64,000 nucleotides of DNA from Atrichornis clamosus (GCA_013400975.1 WBMZ01009036.1:1-64000), one strand, 5' to 3'; counted from the first letter of the stretch, positions 50,923-60,927 are shown. Notes: generated by a model from the letters alone, not told the origin. Program-made: numbers and translations.

Positions 50923-51739
50923 TAACACACTGATTAAACAATACACAACAAGATAAACAGGATCCACTTGTGGACCAGGCAGATTCTGCTGGTTCCAGTC
51001 AGGACAGCAGCAGAAATCTATCTTGATATCGAAGTGTTCAGAGGGTGGGTGGTATTTTAGAATTTTTTTCCAAAGATTGCATTCTTCAGGTGTCATTTTG
51101 ACAGGATAATTTTTGCAGCACTGGTTTAGAGCAGTATTCCTGAGCAGGAAAGCAGTGTAATACCTTTCAAGCATCAGTTTAACACCTCATCATCGAAAAC
51201 CTTTAGGAAATTTCTTGCCATTGTTGTTTTACTCCTCCAGACATTTCTACCTTTGATTTCTAACAGTTAAATGAAGGTAGGCCTGATAAACACAAGCAAC
51301 AAGATGATACCTGAAAGTCTCCTCTTTAAATGACAGATTGTCTGGAGGGAGATGCCAGAGCAGGCTCCCAGGGCTGGCACTGCAGCAGCCTCAAACAGGT
51401 AAATTGTGCTCCAGTAGAATTAGTGGAGAATGATATTTGTTTGTGGTGTAACAGCATGAAGATTTTGTAGGAAAAGAGAAGCATGGAAGAATCCTTGAGG
51501 TGAGGAATCCCACAATCTAATTCCATTTTAGCACTGGAACTGGACACTACTGATCCCCACCTGGGCAGTGACAGTGAACACGAAAGGCTGAGCACAGTGA
51601 GTGTAAATTTTGGACTGAGAGCAGTCAAATCACACAGAATGGGTCTGCAATTTTTCAGGATGTGAGGCAAACCCAAAACTTCTAGAAGAACCTATATAGG
51701 AATCCCCAGGAAAGATGCAATTTTGGATTTAAACTCAAG
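50923..51739. other. No gene recognised
   Basis: Two minus frames of 138 and 116 codons. The first runs through the neighbouring CR1 and the second is unrecognised. Confidence 0.45.
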
Positions 51740-52310
51740 AGGTGCTTGGAAAACAGATCAAGTGGAGTCACTGGAAGAGCTGTCTTTTAGTGGTGTTCAC
51801 AACAAAGTTAGGTTGCTTTAGAAAAGAGCTAGTGAGTGAAAAAAACATAGATAAAAAATATGAAGAAATGGAAAAATGTAAAAACAAGGCTATTAGGCAA
51901 GAAAATGGTGAAAAGAACAGCCCCAAAAGCAAGAACTATCACATCTACAAACAATCTAAGGACTACATAGAATACTGTGCTAGAAAGCCAGATAAAACAT
52001 GGACCAAAGGGGAAAAAAAAAGGAGAAAGAAAACCCAATTAATTTTTGCTTGGCTCAACAGGGAGTTAAGGAGTCTGAAGAAAAAGGTCAGAATTTAAAG
52101 AAGTGGAAAGCTTGCCCACATGCAGAGAGCAGAAAAGCATAAAACATGGCAGGTCAAAGCTAAACAGCAAATTAAGAGGATGGAAATTAATTTGAACAGC
52201 ACCTTGCAATGGATACTCAACTTCATAGTAAGAAGTTCTTGAAAAGCATTAAAAGCAGGAGGCCAGCTAAGGAATCACCAGGACTGCTTGATGGAAAAAG
52301 TGAATAGGAG
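51740..52310 (+). pseudogene. Degraded CR1 ORF2 segment (linker before reverse transcriptase)
   Basis: A lysine-rich frame at 51742-52098 ends with AWLNRELRSLKKKV. This resembles the AW-NREL, basic-residue block between the endonuclease and reverse transcriptase of CR1 ORF2. After a stop, other frames continue with basic residues, a run resembling the ELNLA block (MEINLNST) and a K-K-F-L stretch, again in CR1 order. Frameshifts and stops make it a dead copy. The assignment rests on the motif pattern, and the left and right ends are approximate. It could instead be a related LINE. Confidence 0.5.
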
Positions 52311-53586
52311 CACCTGGGGGTAGCAAAAACACTCAGTGAATTTCTTGTACTGGGCTCTTCTGACAAAGACCTTGGGAAGATTCCCACACCTCTGACATCC
52401 TTTATAGCAATTCAGCTTCAGTGCACAAGAAATATTGGACCAAACCAGGGCTGTTAATAAACCACCAGCACTGGGTCTCATTCCCTGCAATGTGAACCTG
52501 CAGAGCTGCTGGCCAGGGCAGGTCACCCACCCTACAAACACCTGCCCTCCCAGACACCTGCAGGGCTGCCAGCACAATTCCCAGCTACAAGAAGGGCTCC
52601 AGAAGGTATTTTAGAGTTATGGGCTTGTGAGTGACCTCCTTGGCAATGACAGAGTCCATAATTTCAACGAGGAGTAACAATATAGCAATAAATGTCAAAC
52701 ACATGCACAAATACAGCCTATTTGGAAAGAATTGGTACAGAGTTTTAAGGGAGATCCAGCCTCATCAGGCTGCTGGATTTGTGTGAGTGTATCAGTCACT
52801 GTGTGGGTAAAGGGAATCCCAAGGGTGTGATATATTTGTATTTTGAAATAACTTCTCACCTGGGCACATTTCCAAAGCCTTTTAAGTCTCCTTGTGCAAT
52901 ACTGTTTCCTCCTATTTCACACTTTTTTTCAGTGTGTCAGCAGTAATTTCCTATATTCCTGTTCACAGTCAACACAAACTGTATTTTTAAATAAAATGTA
53001 CAGTGGCAGAACTGAACTGGAATTATTTCTAATAAACACCTGCACTAATGAGCCAAGTTCAAGCTAAATGCATCATTCTGCTCAAACCCAAATTCTGTAA
53101 ATTGAAGTGGGTGTCACAGCCTTCAAGATCTTAAGAACCACTTTAAAAGAATCTGTGAATTAATTAATAGAGATTCATCCCCAGCACAATGTTGCTAATC
53201 TATGTATCACATCCAAGGTTAATTTAATGCTTTAAATGCAGCATTTCAAGTACTGTTGCATGAAATAATTTATCTTGGGAAAAAAAATGTAAAGAACAAG
53301 GAGTAAATTATTCATGTGAATAAGAGAACATGATTCACAGAGGAGAGAAAATTATACCTATATAATGCAGACATGAAAAGATCCTTTTTAGGAGGCAACA
53401 CAAAGAAAGGAGATTTAAATTGTAGGGTGAAACTAAGCTACATCAGTAATTTTTTTTTTTTTTTTTTAAGCAGAAAGGAATCTGGTTCACCGCAGATTCT
53501 GGTCCAATCAGTCAAGGTGGTACCACGTCATCCAGAATATCTCTTTAGATCCACTCAGGTACAGCTTTACTGTCAATGAACACTCT
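52311..53586. other. No gene recognised
   Basis: AT-rich DNA with a poly-T run at 53450-53467. It separates two sense segments of CR1 ORF2. Confidence 0.45.
53450..53467 (+). repeat. Poly-T run
   Basis: Eighteen consecutive T. Confidence 0.95.
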
Positions 53587-53642
53587 CAGAGAATCCCCTG
53601 AGTTGGAAGGGACCCACAGAGACCATCCAAGTCCAGCTCCCA
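53587..53642 (-). mobile_element. CR1 LINE terminal scrap
   Basis: CAGAGAATCCCCTGAGTTGG then AAGGGACCCACAGAGACC and ATCCAAGTCCAGCTCC, the minus-strand end of the ACTCAG/GTGGGTCC subfamily also seen at 6209-6345. Confidence 0.85.
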
Positions 53643-53677
53643 AAGATCTTCCTTCCAAAGATCTCAAAGGATCGAGA

Positions 53678-53694
53678 ACACACACACACACACA
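53678..53694 (+). repeat. (AC)n dinucleotide repeat
   Basis: About eight AC units. Confidence 0.9.
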
Positions 53695-53788
53695 AACACT
53701 TCAAGTTCCACAGGGGAACCCAGCTCTGTGACATTTAGACAAATGAAGGTTGGTCCCAAGGCAATTCCAGGGAAGACAAGTATCATAA

Positions 53789-53965
53789 CATCATAGAGCA
53801 GTTTGGGCTGGAAGGGACCCTTAAAGCTCATCTAGTCCAACCCCCCTGTCATGATCAGGACATCTTCAACCAGATCAGGTTGCTCAGAGCCTTATCCAAC
53901 CTGACCTTGAACGTTTCCAGGGATGGGGCGTTCACCACCTCTCTGGGCAACCTGTGCCAGCTTCT
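53789..53965 (-). mobile_element. CR1 LINE 3' fragment
   Basis: ACATCATAGAGCAGTTTGGG, CATCTAGTCCAACCCCCC, CAGGTTGCTCAGAGCC and GCGTTCACCACCTCTCTGGG. Similarity fades after GGCAACCTGTGCCAGC. Confidence 0.93.
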
Positions 53966-54597
53966 CCGATGAAGCCTCAAAGGGCAGTTTCACCCTCTTT
54001 CCAAAGACACTTCATTAAGTGGCCATGAATCAACCCCCTCCTGCAGAGCAGGCTCGTATATTCACCCACATTAGTGGTGACCAGGACTCCAAATCATTTT
54101 AGAACTCCTACCTTGGAGTCTGGCACCTGAATGTGGAAAGTCCCAGAGCCAGACCACAAGGAAAAGAACCTCCTCCCTGCCCAGGGAGGTTTGCTGCTTC
54201 CTCTGGGCTTGGATCAGGGAGGCTGAGGAGAGACTGCCAGGCACATCCAGCCCTTAGGCACTTGCTGCTCCCTCACATGGGTCAAGAGACACCATGAGCA
54301 CATTAACACAAGAGGCCTGAACAACTGGAGCTCTGTGATAGAACACAGGGCACAATGGAGGAATTTAAAAATGCTGCCAAGGCGCACGGAGATGGTGTCA
54401 GAAGAGCCAGAGCTCACCCACAGTTCATGTTTGTAGAAGACTTGAAGGGCTAAAACAAGTTCTGCTTCTCTCTCACACACGACTGGTATCATAGCAAGGC
54501 TGCTGTCTGTCATCTTTGAACAGTTGTGGACCTGCAGAGAGAGCCTCAGCCACTGGTAAAAGACAAATGTTGCACAGGTCTGCAAAATGAGCCCAAA
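53966..54597. other. No gene recognised
   Basis: A 123-codon minus frame at 54214-54585 is unrecognised. Confidence 0.45.
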
Positions 54598-54825
54598 AGT
54601 TCTACCCAGGGATCTACAAGCTGGTCAGCTTCCCTTCAGTTTGTGGGAAAATGATGAAACAAGTCCTCCTGGAACATACTTCTCAGTGCATGGAGGAGAT
54701 GGTGGTTATTGGGAATAGTCTGTGGAAAAGGACATGGACACCTTGGTAGTCAGCAACCTGCACACCAGCCAGCAGAGTGCCCTGGCAGCAAAGGCAGCTG
54801 ACAGCATCTAAAAGAGCATGGACTA
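54598..54825 (+). pseudogene. Degraded CR1 ORF2 reverse-transcriptase segment
   Basis: The block GATCTACAAGCTGGTCAGC, then TCCTCCTGGAACATACTTC, corresponds to the YKLVSLTS-type and LLE-type stretches of CR1 reverse transcriptase. CACACCAGCCAGCAGAGTGC and CTGGCAGCAAAGGCAGCTG match the later ORF2 block with SQQ-A-AAK. The catalytic middle is missing, so the two blocks were joined by deletion. No frame survives. Confidence 0.6.
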
Positions 54826-54984
54826 TTGAGGAAAAATGCCTGAGAGGCATTATTAACCCCCTTGGCTCAAGGGGGTTTAGATCACACTAGATCACATCCC
54901 CATGATCTCTAGGTGTGAAAAGTCACACACATTGTTGGTACCCCTGGTACAAGGAGGACATTGGATCGAGTTCAGCAGAGTTCA

Positions 54985-55095
54985 TGAAGACGGGCAGGGG
55001 CTGGAGCAGGTGTCCTGTAAGCAGTGCCTGAGGGGACAGGGCTGGGTCAGCCTGGAGAGGAGAGAGCTGCAGGAAGGAACAGATCTGCTGTGTGA
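54985..55095 (+). mobile_element. CR1 LINE internal scrap
   Basis: GGGCTGGAGCAGGTGTCCTG, CAGTGCCTGAGGGGACAGGG and GTCAGCCTGGAGAGGAGAG match the sense block GGAGCACCT-CTGAGGGAGCTGGG-TTCAGCCTGGAGAAGAG near the CR1 ORF2 end. It follows the 54598-54825 segment in the order expected within one element. Confidence 0.62.
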
Positions 55096-57000
55096 GAAAA
55101 GGTTCGTGACAGACACACAGAGTGTCCAGTGGAAGAACCTGAACAACTGAATAACCTGAGTAACACTGCCCTACTATTCTGGGCTAACACAGGAGCCATC
55201 AGCTGGAAAGAGCACAGATAAATAACAGACAACAGAAAAGGGCACCCCAATAACTTACCCAGACAAAAAGAGCACCAGCAGCACTTCCTCTGAGGTTTGT
55301 CACGGAGGAGCCATCAGTGAGACCATGAAAAGGCTCTCCTGAACATCCCTCAGACTGAGGAGGGGGTTTTTATGAGGCAGGGAAGAGCTTTACAGAATTG
55401 TTCAGAACTTACCAGGGATGTTTAGGGAAGGAGCCAAAGGCAGGAGAAGGTAGGGGTCAAGGTGATTTGGGAAAGACGAGATACAGGAAGACAGAAAGGT
55501 AAGGAGTTAGGAGGGGTTGGGTGTGTGTAGCCAGGGCTGGCCCGTGTGTTTGTCTTTCAGCATGTGGTCAGTGCAGTCTGTCCTGTCTCCTCATTAAACT
55601 TTATTTCCAACTACTGTCCTAAGTAAGTTACTCTCTGTTCTGTGGCTCTCTGTGGATTCAAAGGTCTGACTCATCTGTTTCCTTCTTGTGCTTCTAACTC
55701 ATTCCCCCCCCCCAATGAGCTAAGGGCTGAAAAAAAGAGAGGCAGCAGAAAAAGAAACAATGGTGCACCAAAAAAAATGCTTTGGCAGCAAGGAGATCAA
55801 CCAACTTTCTTGTTCATCATCACAAATACCAGTCAAGCCCTTTGCTGTACAAATCAGACACTCTCCAACCCCCTTATTTACAAAAATGCCTTTTGTACAC
55901 AAAAAGTGACTGGATTCCACATTTGGATTCTTTAAACACATTTCACTTTCTGCTGTTACATACAATGAAATGTTCTGCATTTTTACAAAAAAACCGCAGG
56001 AACATTAACCAGACAAATAAAGATCACCTTAAACTGTATAAAACATCAGGCTTAAGTGCAATTATGTTCTCTAGTGCACAGAGCAAAGAACAAAGGAAGT
56101 CAACAAACTGCAGCACATACATAACTGTGTGCAATTATACAAGAAATACATAAAGCATTCCAATTACTTTGCATTGGTATCAGACTTTATTATATTTCAA
56201 ATTCTCTAGCAAAAAGTTGCCAGGCAGCTGCAGGTGCCTTTTAAAAGCCAGAGCTATTCCACTGTTATCCACTCTGGAAAATAATTGTGTATACAGATAC
56301 CACAATGTTGAAAGAAAATTTTAAGAAGTCTTTCCAGATCTCCCATTTGCTGGATTGCTGGAACTGTCACAGTACTGGCAGCACCTCCCTTAGCCCCTCA
56401 TCAGAAGAATGTTTCTAGAGTGCATGTGATCAGTGGCCAGTGATGTTGAACCAGCCAAATTGTCCCACACCTGCCCCAGCTGCTGTGACAGGAGGTGAGC
56501 TCCATGTGCCTGCCATGACTGCCACCCACTGGGACCCTGAAGCTGGGACAGGGACATTTGTGAGCTCCACGACTAATTAAAACCAGAGGCCTGTAAGGCA
56601 GCCCCAGTTCCTCTTGATTAACAGACCTACACAGACTCCTGAGCCATGTCCCCAGAGTGTGAGTGCTCCGCAGCTCTCTGCTCTGACAGAAATTAAGGAT
56701 ATGTGGGAAATTTGCATCAGGAATCCCTCTGTAGCAGCTGTGAAGATGCTGGGAAACTGGAGCAGGTGGGATGCAGCTGATGGCTGTCTCAATTTTAGAG
56801 ACAACTTAAGAGAAGATGTTCCGGAGATGAATCCTCCTCTCTAAGGGGGTCCCAACAAGCCCTTTCCGCAAATACAAAATGAGTAACAATGGAGAAAAGT
56901 GAAAAAAACCAACAACGGTATATTAACAAACAGAGGCAAGGAGAAAAAAGAATACCAACTGCTAACTAACAAAACTCAACCCAGAACAAAATGCCGGAGA
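55096..57000. other. No gene recognised; possible LTR-like stretch
   Basis: The stretch at about 55430-55650 has a G/A-rich part followed by TGTGTTTGTCTTTCAG and a CATTAAACTTTATTTCC stretch, which recalls an avian retroviral LTR. I see no paired LTR, primer site or coding region. A run of nine C lies near 55706. The rest is unrecognised. Confidence 0.35.
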
Positions 57001-57480
57001 ACACCCTTCCGACACGCGGTGCAAGAGGGCGCCGGCGTTCCCTCTCCAAGCACCGGAGCTCTCACGAGGCCGCAGGCCAAGGTCCGATGGGCGCCCGGTG
57101 CTGATCTCCTCGCCGGAGGGGCCAGCAGGACGATCACGGCGGGCAGAGCCGCTGGGCTCGATGTTTGCCCCCGGCCCGGCTCGGCTCGCAGGGGCCCGGC
57201 GGGCAGAGCAGCTGCGCTCGATGGTTTCCCCCGGCCCGGCTCGGCTCGCAGGGGCCTGGCGGGCCGGAGCAGGGGCGGCCCCGCTCCGACCGTGCTTCAG
57301 ACCAACCGCTGGTCAGTTCGTCTCGGAACAGTCCGAAGATCGCTGCTGCAGCTTCTCCCATCCAGCGAAGGGAAACGCGGTTATGGCCTGGGTCACGAAG
57401 CACGCCAGCCGAGCAAGCACCACGCTGCACCGAGCCGCGGCGAACCCGAGCTGCGAGGTTTCAAACCCACCGCGCTAAAA
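57001..57480. promoter_or_regulatory. CpG island upstream of MINDY4
   Basis: By hand I count about 64 CpG dinucleotides in these 480 bp, with GC content well above the AT-leaning flanks, so CpG is not depleted. In bird DNA this normally marks an unmethylated promoter. It ends 1.75 kb before the MINDY4 start codon. I see no strong splice donor inside it and no recognisable coding exon. It may be a distal MINDY4 promoter, the start of a noncoding or divergent transcript, or a GC-rich insertion. It spans most of a 226-codon frame (56899-57579), which I treat as a by-product of the low stop density in GC-rich DNA. Confidence 0.6.
57139..57280 (+). repeat. 60-bp GC-rich tandem repeat, 2 full units plus a partial
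   Basis: Units start at 57139, 57199 and 57259, each beginning GCGGGC. Units 1 and 2 share almost all positions, including the core CCCGGCCCGGCTCGGCTCGC. The third decays after about 15-20 bp. The period is a multiple of three, so the 226-codon frame across it shows a 20-residue repeat containing RPGSARRG. The repeat lies wholly inside the CpG island. Confidence 0.85.
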
Positions 57481-58959
57481 AGCCCCCCTCCTTCCCCTCA
57501 GCCCTGCACACACCCGGTCCTGGGCCTTAAAGATGCAGCACTTGTTTTTCTGGGCATAAGGCAAACGATAATGGAATAGACCAGTCACGAATCACTCCAA
57601 GACACTTGGTTAAGAACAAAGTAATTAAGTGCACAGGGGCACAGGTCAGGGTTCAGTTAAGCCATTGCAATGTGGTGCCTTATCTATGGATTACAGAGCA
57701 TCCTGCTGCCAAATCGGACTGGCTGCCCTGGAGGGGGCTGTCACTGATGTGAAGGAGAATAATCAAGTTTATGAGACCACAGGGATGAGGTGGGCAGGCA
57801 CCTGTCACTCAGTACAACCAAAAGTCATCCTGAAGACCTTGGAGAAAGGGAATCAGAGAATGTGAATCTCATCTCCAAGAAATCGTGCAGCTGGGTAACA
57901 CAAGGCCTGCAGTCCACCATAGTGGCTCTGCAGAAAACCAAACACCTCGGACTCAACTCGACAAAAGACTCAACTTGTTCTGATGACAACCTCCACAACC
58001 TGGCCTCCAGAAGGTATTTCACAGGGAGGAGGATGGAGCTGGCAGGGCTGGAGGATGCAAGAAAGCAGTGGGCCACAGCTTCTCTAGCGGAAGATCCATC
58101 ACTAACGCAAAATCACTTCCAGGCTGCCTTAAGATAAATGAACCACCACCAGGAAAACCCATTGTGTACCAAAACTTAATCAAATTAGAGTAGTACTTCA
58201 GCTTAAATGCATTTAGCAAAACACCTGGAATTGTTTAGGGAACCCTGAAGGAGAAAGGACACAGCAAACCAGGTCAGGTATGCTACGGGGAGAGCTCCAG
58301 CCTGTACCTGACACAATGTTGGACCAGGAACCACTATCCTGCCTCAAACTCTGACTGACCACCTATTGATTAGAGGAATTTTGAAGGTGACCATGTACTA
58401 TCTGGTGAAAACAAGGGAATACAAGACTTGGAAAATCTTTATAGGCTATATACAACTATGGAGTGTGGGTTAAGTAAAAGCCAAGAGTCAGACTCACCTC
58501 GGAGGGCACAAAGGGGTGGGACAGAACAGCCAGGAGCTGTTGCAAGGGAAGTTTAACACAGTTTACCCACACTAGACTGTCAAATTTTGGAAGAAGGCTG
58601 GCCAGTCTGTGGCATCTCAACACCCAGGGGCACAGGGTACCCCAATCAGATGCCCAAGATGAGAAGTGTCACTCACCGCACTCCCTGCCTTGATGATATT
58701 ATTGCTTAATGTAGGCGTAACCTGAAAGGAAAGTCTCAGCTGGAGAATCTCCTACCACAGACACCGCCAGTGTGAGAGACGCAGCTTAAATTTTTTTGTT
58801 GTTCGCCTGTTTGACACAAAAGTGCAGCTTTACTAAAGGCACATACACGGTTAAAAGTTGCATTAACACAGAAGTATTCGACCGCAATTAACGACGTATG
58901 CCTCTTAAGAAAAAAAAAATCCGGTGCCTGTCTCAGTTTTGAACATTCCTTTCTTAATT
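57481..58959. other. Interval between CpG island and MINDY4 leader, no gene recognised
   Basis: About 1.5 kb. Frames of 78 and 115 codons at 57629-58137 have no recognisable domain. I cannot tell whether the region is transcribed. Confidence 0.45.
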
Positions 58960-59224
58960 TTAATTTAAAGCGATGGCCGAGCTGCTCGCTGCAGCGTTAC
59001 AAGCTCTCCCAATCCCAAATCTCTGTCCGGCTTCCTTCCTTCCTTCTTTCCTTCCTTCCTTCCCAGGGGGAGGAGTTCTCCCAGCTTCCGATGACATGGT
59101 ATCCACAGCAACATCCCTGCGGGATCCGTCCCGGCACCGCCGGCCCGGGGAGCCGCGATGCTGCCGCGCTGGGATGGACTGAAGGACATCCCCCCCTAAA
59201 CGCAGGTTTTTTTGGGGGAAAAAA
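58960..59224 (+). promoter_or_regulatory. MINDY4: Probable MINDY4 promoter-proximal region and 5' leader
   Basis: This is the segment directly upstream of the MINDY4 start. It becomes CpG-dense at 59101-59180 (GGGATCCGTCCCGG, CCGCCGGCCCGGGG, CCGCGATGCTGCCGCG) and contains a TTCC microsatellite at 59031-59064. I see no convincing TATA box at a suitable position, consistent with a CpG-type promoter. At least three ATGs precede the main start. One begins a 13-codon frame at 59158-59199, one is a two-codon frame (ATG GAC TGA) at 59174-59182, and one opens a 69-codon frame at 58973-59182. The transcription start is unknown, so which of these ATGs are in the mRNA is not known either. Confidence 0.5.
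59031..59064 (+). repeat. (TTCC)n microsatellite in the MINDY4 leader region
   Basis: Imperfect CTTC/TTCC units over 34 bp, interrupted once by an extra T. They produce the repeated KEGR residues of an antisense frame. Confidence 0.95.
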
Positions 59225-59287
59225 ATGGACAACTCCTTCGTGGAAGAAGTGGCCGCATCACTGGTGAGAGAATTTCTCAGTAGAAAG
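59225..59287 (+). CDS. MINDY4: MINDY4 coding exon 1 (residues 1-21)
   Basis: This is the first coding exon of MINDY4 (also FAM188B), a member of the MINDY family of ubiquitin hydrolases that prefer K48-linked chains. The 21 codons begin MDNSFVEEVAASLVREFLS and match the start of the vertebrate protein as I recall it, with one or two substitutions. The exon ends in AAG followed by the donor GTAACT, phase 0. The start is preceded by an A-rich run (AAAAATGG) with G at +4. The residues form the first half of a LisH-like helix motif completed by exon 2. Dense CpG lies just upstream (59101-59180), and intron 1 is 1520 bp. The catalytic part of the protein is not in this window. Identification rests on remembered similarity, not a search, but three consecutive exons agree. 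Confidence 0.93.
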
Positions 59288-59448
59288 GTAACTTGTCTCG
59301 ATTTTCTCCAGCTAGCCCCGGTGGGAAGGGCACCTGGAAAATGCGAAGTACTAAAAAAATTGAGGAATGCTGAGAGGGTGGGGGGAACTTATTTCAGCCT
59401 GGAAGCAGCTGGAGCGGCAGGGCAGGAGCCTCTCGGGTGAGCAGCTGA

Positions 59449-59467
59449 ACTACATCTCCCATAGTGC
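59449..59467 (+). promoter_or_regulatory. ZNF143/THAP11-type site (SBS-like)
   Basis: The sequence ACTACATCTCCCATAGTGC follows the known ZNF143/THAP11 SBS consensus (ACTACA-A/T-Y-TCCCA, then 2 nt, RTGC) at nearly every position. It sits 161 bp into MINDY4 intron 1. An ETS-like CCGCTTCC lies about 40 bp further on (59489-59496). In vertebrates these sites concentrate near transcription starts of CpG promoters, so it may belong to the MINDY4 promoter or to a second start. The match is seen directly; binding is inferred. Confidence 0.6.
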
Positions 59468-60807
59468 CCTTTTATTCCTGGCCGTGGAGCCGCTTCCTCC
59501 CGGTCTGGGAAAGCCCCATCCGTACCCACACACGCCTTAAAACTTAAAGTCAAATCAAGTTTCAGTTTGGTTTTTGCTGTTTTAATATTCTTTCTCGCTT
59601 TAATGACCTATTTTGCTGTTGTCCTTTTGTTTGCAAGAGGCATACAAAGCTTTAATGTTTAAAAAAACCAGACAGGCAAAAGGTAACAGTTTTAGAGAAA
59701 CGGATAACATGTATTTCCCCCCCAGTTTTCAGTGATAACTCGTCAGAAAGCAGATTTATCGGGGGGTAAGGGGATGGGGAGAATGGGAGGAAAGGGACCA
59801 TTGTGCCTGCCACAGATTTAATGCTATAAAGGGGACTTCGGACCACACGTGGATGTGGGGAGGGTGGGATTGAGCAGAAGAGCAGAAAAAGCAGAAAAGC
59901 CCTTGCACGTGTCCAGGCAGCAATACCTCCCACCTTGTATTCATGTTCAATCTTAAGGAAATATTGCTGATGTCAGACTCTCAGTGTCAGGAATAAGTTG
60001 GCTTATATCAGAAATTTAACAGCCCCTGTCTTACTACAAAAACCTTCTACACAAAACTCAGTCTCATGTTTTGCAACCTGTCTCCAAATTCACATTTTCA
60101 AAACAAGGGGCACTGATAATCCTTTGTGCTTCTGCTTACCCCTAATCTTTCATACCCATCAGAGCCAAACAGGGTAATGATCCTTTAGTTACCACAGCTT
60201 GTCCTTAGTTTCCTAAATCTGAGCTAGACACCCTTATCTGCAGAAAAATAAATCCTTTCTTATAGCAATGACTGTTCATAGAAGGAATCAGGGCTTTCTC
60301 TCTCAAAATAGTAGTCTTGTGTTGTACCACTTAAACTAGTTTGGGATCCAACTCACAGTGACTCAGTCACTCCCTCCAGAAGGTGAGGTGCCCATAGATT
60401 TTTGTTTCTGAGATGCCCATGGATGCTGACCACAGACTGAAACTCGAGGAAGTTTGAAGACCCCAAATCAGCAGATGCCATGGAGATCTGACTGATTTCC
60501 AACCTGAGACTGGTTGGAATAACTTCAACTCAGGGCCCTTCATGCAGACCATCAGCCTTATGAGGCTGTTCAGCAACTGAAGGCACCTGCATAGAGGTTT
60601 TTGTTTCTCCGTGTCCAGTAATTTCCATCTCATGTAGCCACCTAGATTATTTTCACACCTGTGGGCTGTACCAATGCAAGATTGTACCGTTACAGCACAG
60701 GTTCTGAGAGCTACCTGGTTACAAACTACTGCCATCCAAAAGTTTCATGTTGCACCCAACAAAAATCAAGAACAAAAGATTTGGTAACTGACACTTCTCC
60801 TCCTCAG

Positions 60808-60927
60808 GGATTGAAGAAAACCATCACCACCATGGACCGGGAGCTTCCACGCTCTGCCCTCAGCATCAATAACAGGAATGAGCTCCGGAATGTCCTACAC
60901 CTGCACTCCCTGTACAAACAGAACAAG
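60808..60927 (+). CDS. MINDY4: MINDY4 coding exon 2 (residues 22-61)
   Basis: This exon has 40 codons, phase 0 at both ends, with acceptor CTCCTCCTCAG and donor AAG/GTGAGG. It starts GLKKT and contains the conserved stretch [17 protein letters not shown], which closely matches the corresponding part of human MINDY4. Joined to exon 1 it completes a LisH-like pattern: hydrophobic L/V-x3-F-L at residues 14-19, Gly22-Leu23, Thr26, Met30 and Glu33. A second predicted amphipathic stretch follows ([15 protein letters not shown]) and runs into exon 3. An open frame continues past the donor into the intron, but conservation with the family stops at the donor. Intron 2 is 582 bp. Confidence 0.93.

Noticed and set aside
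56899..57579. 226-codon plus-strand frame, the longest in the window
   Set aside because: It crosses a CpG island and a 60-bp tandem repeat, where stop codons are rare by composition. Its start lies in unrelated A-rich DNA, the antisense strand is open too, and no domain is visible.
58965..59232. Minus-strand frames with repeated KEGR residues
   Set aside because: Produced by the TTCC microsatellite on the opposite strand.
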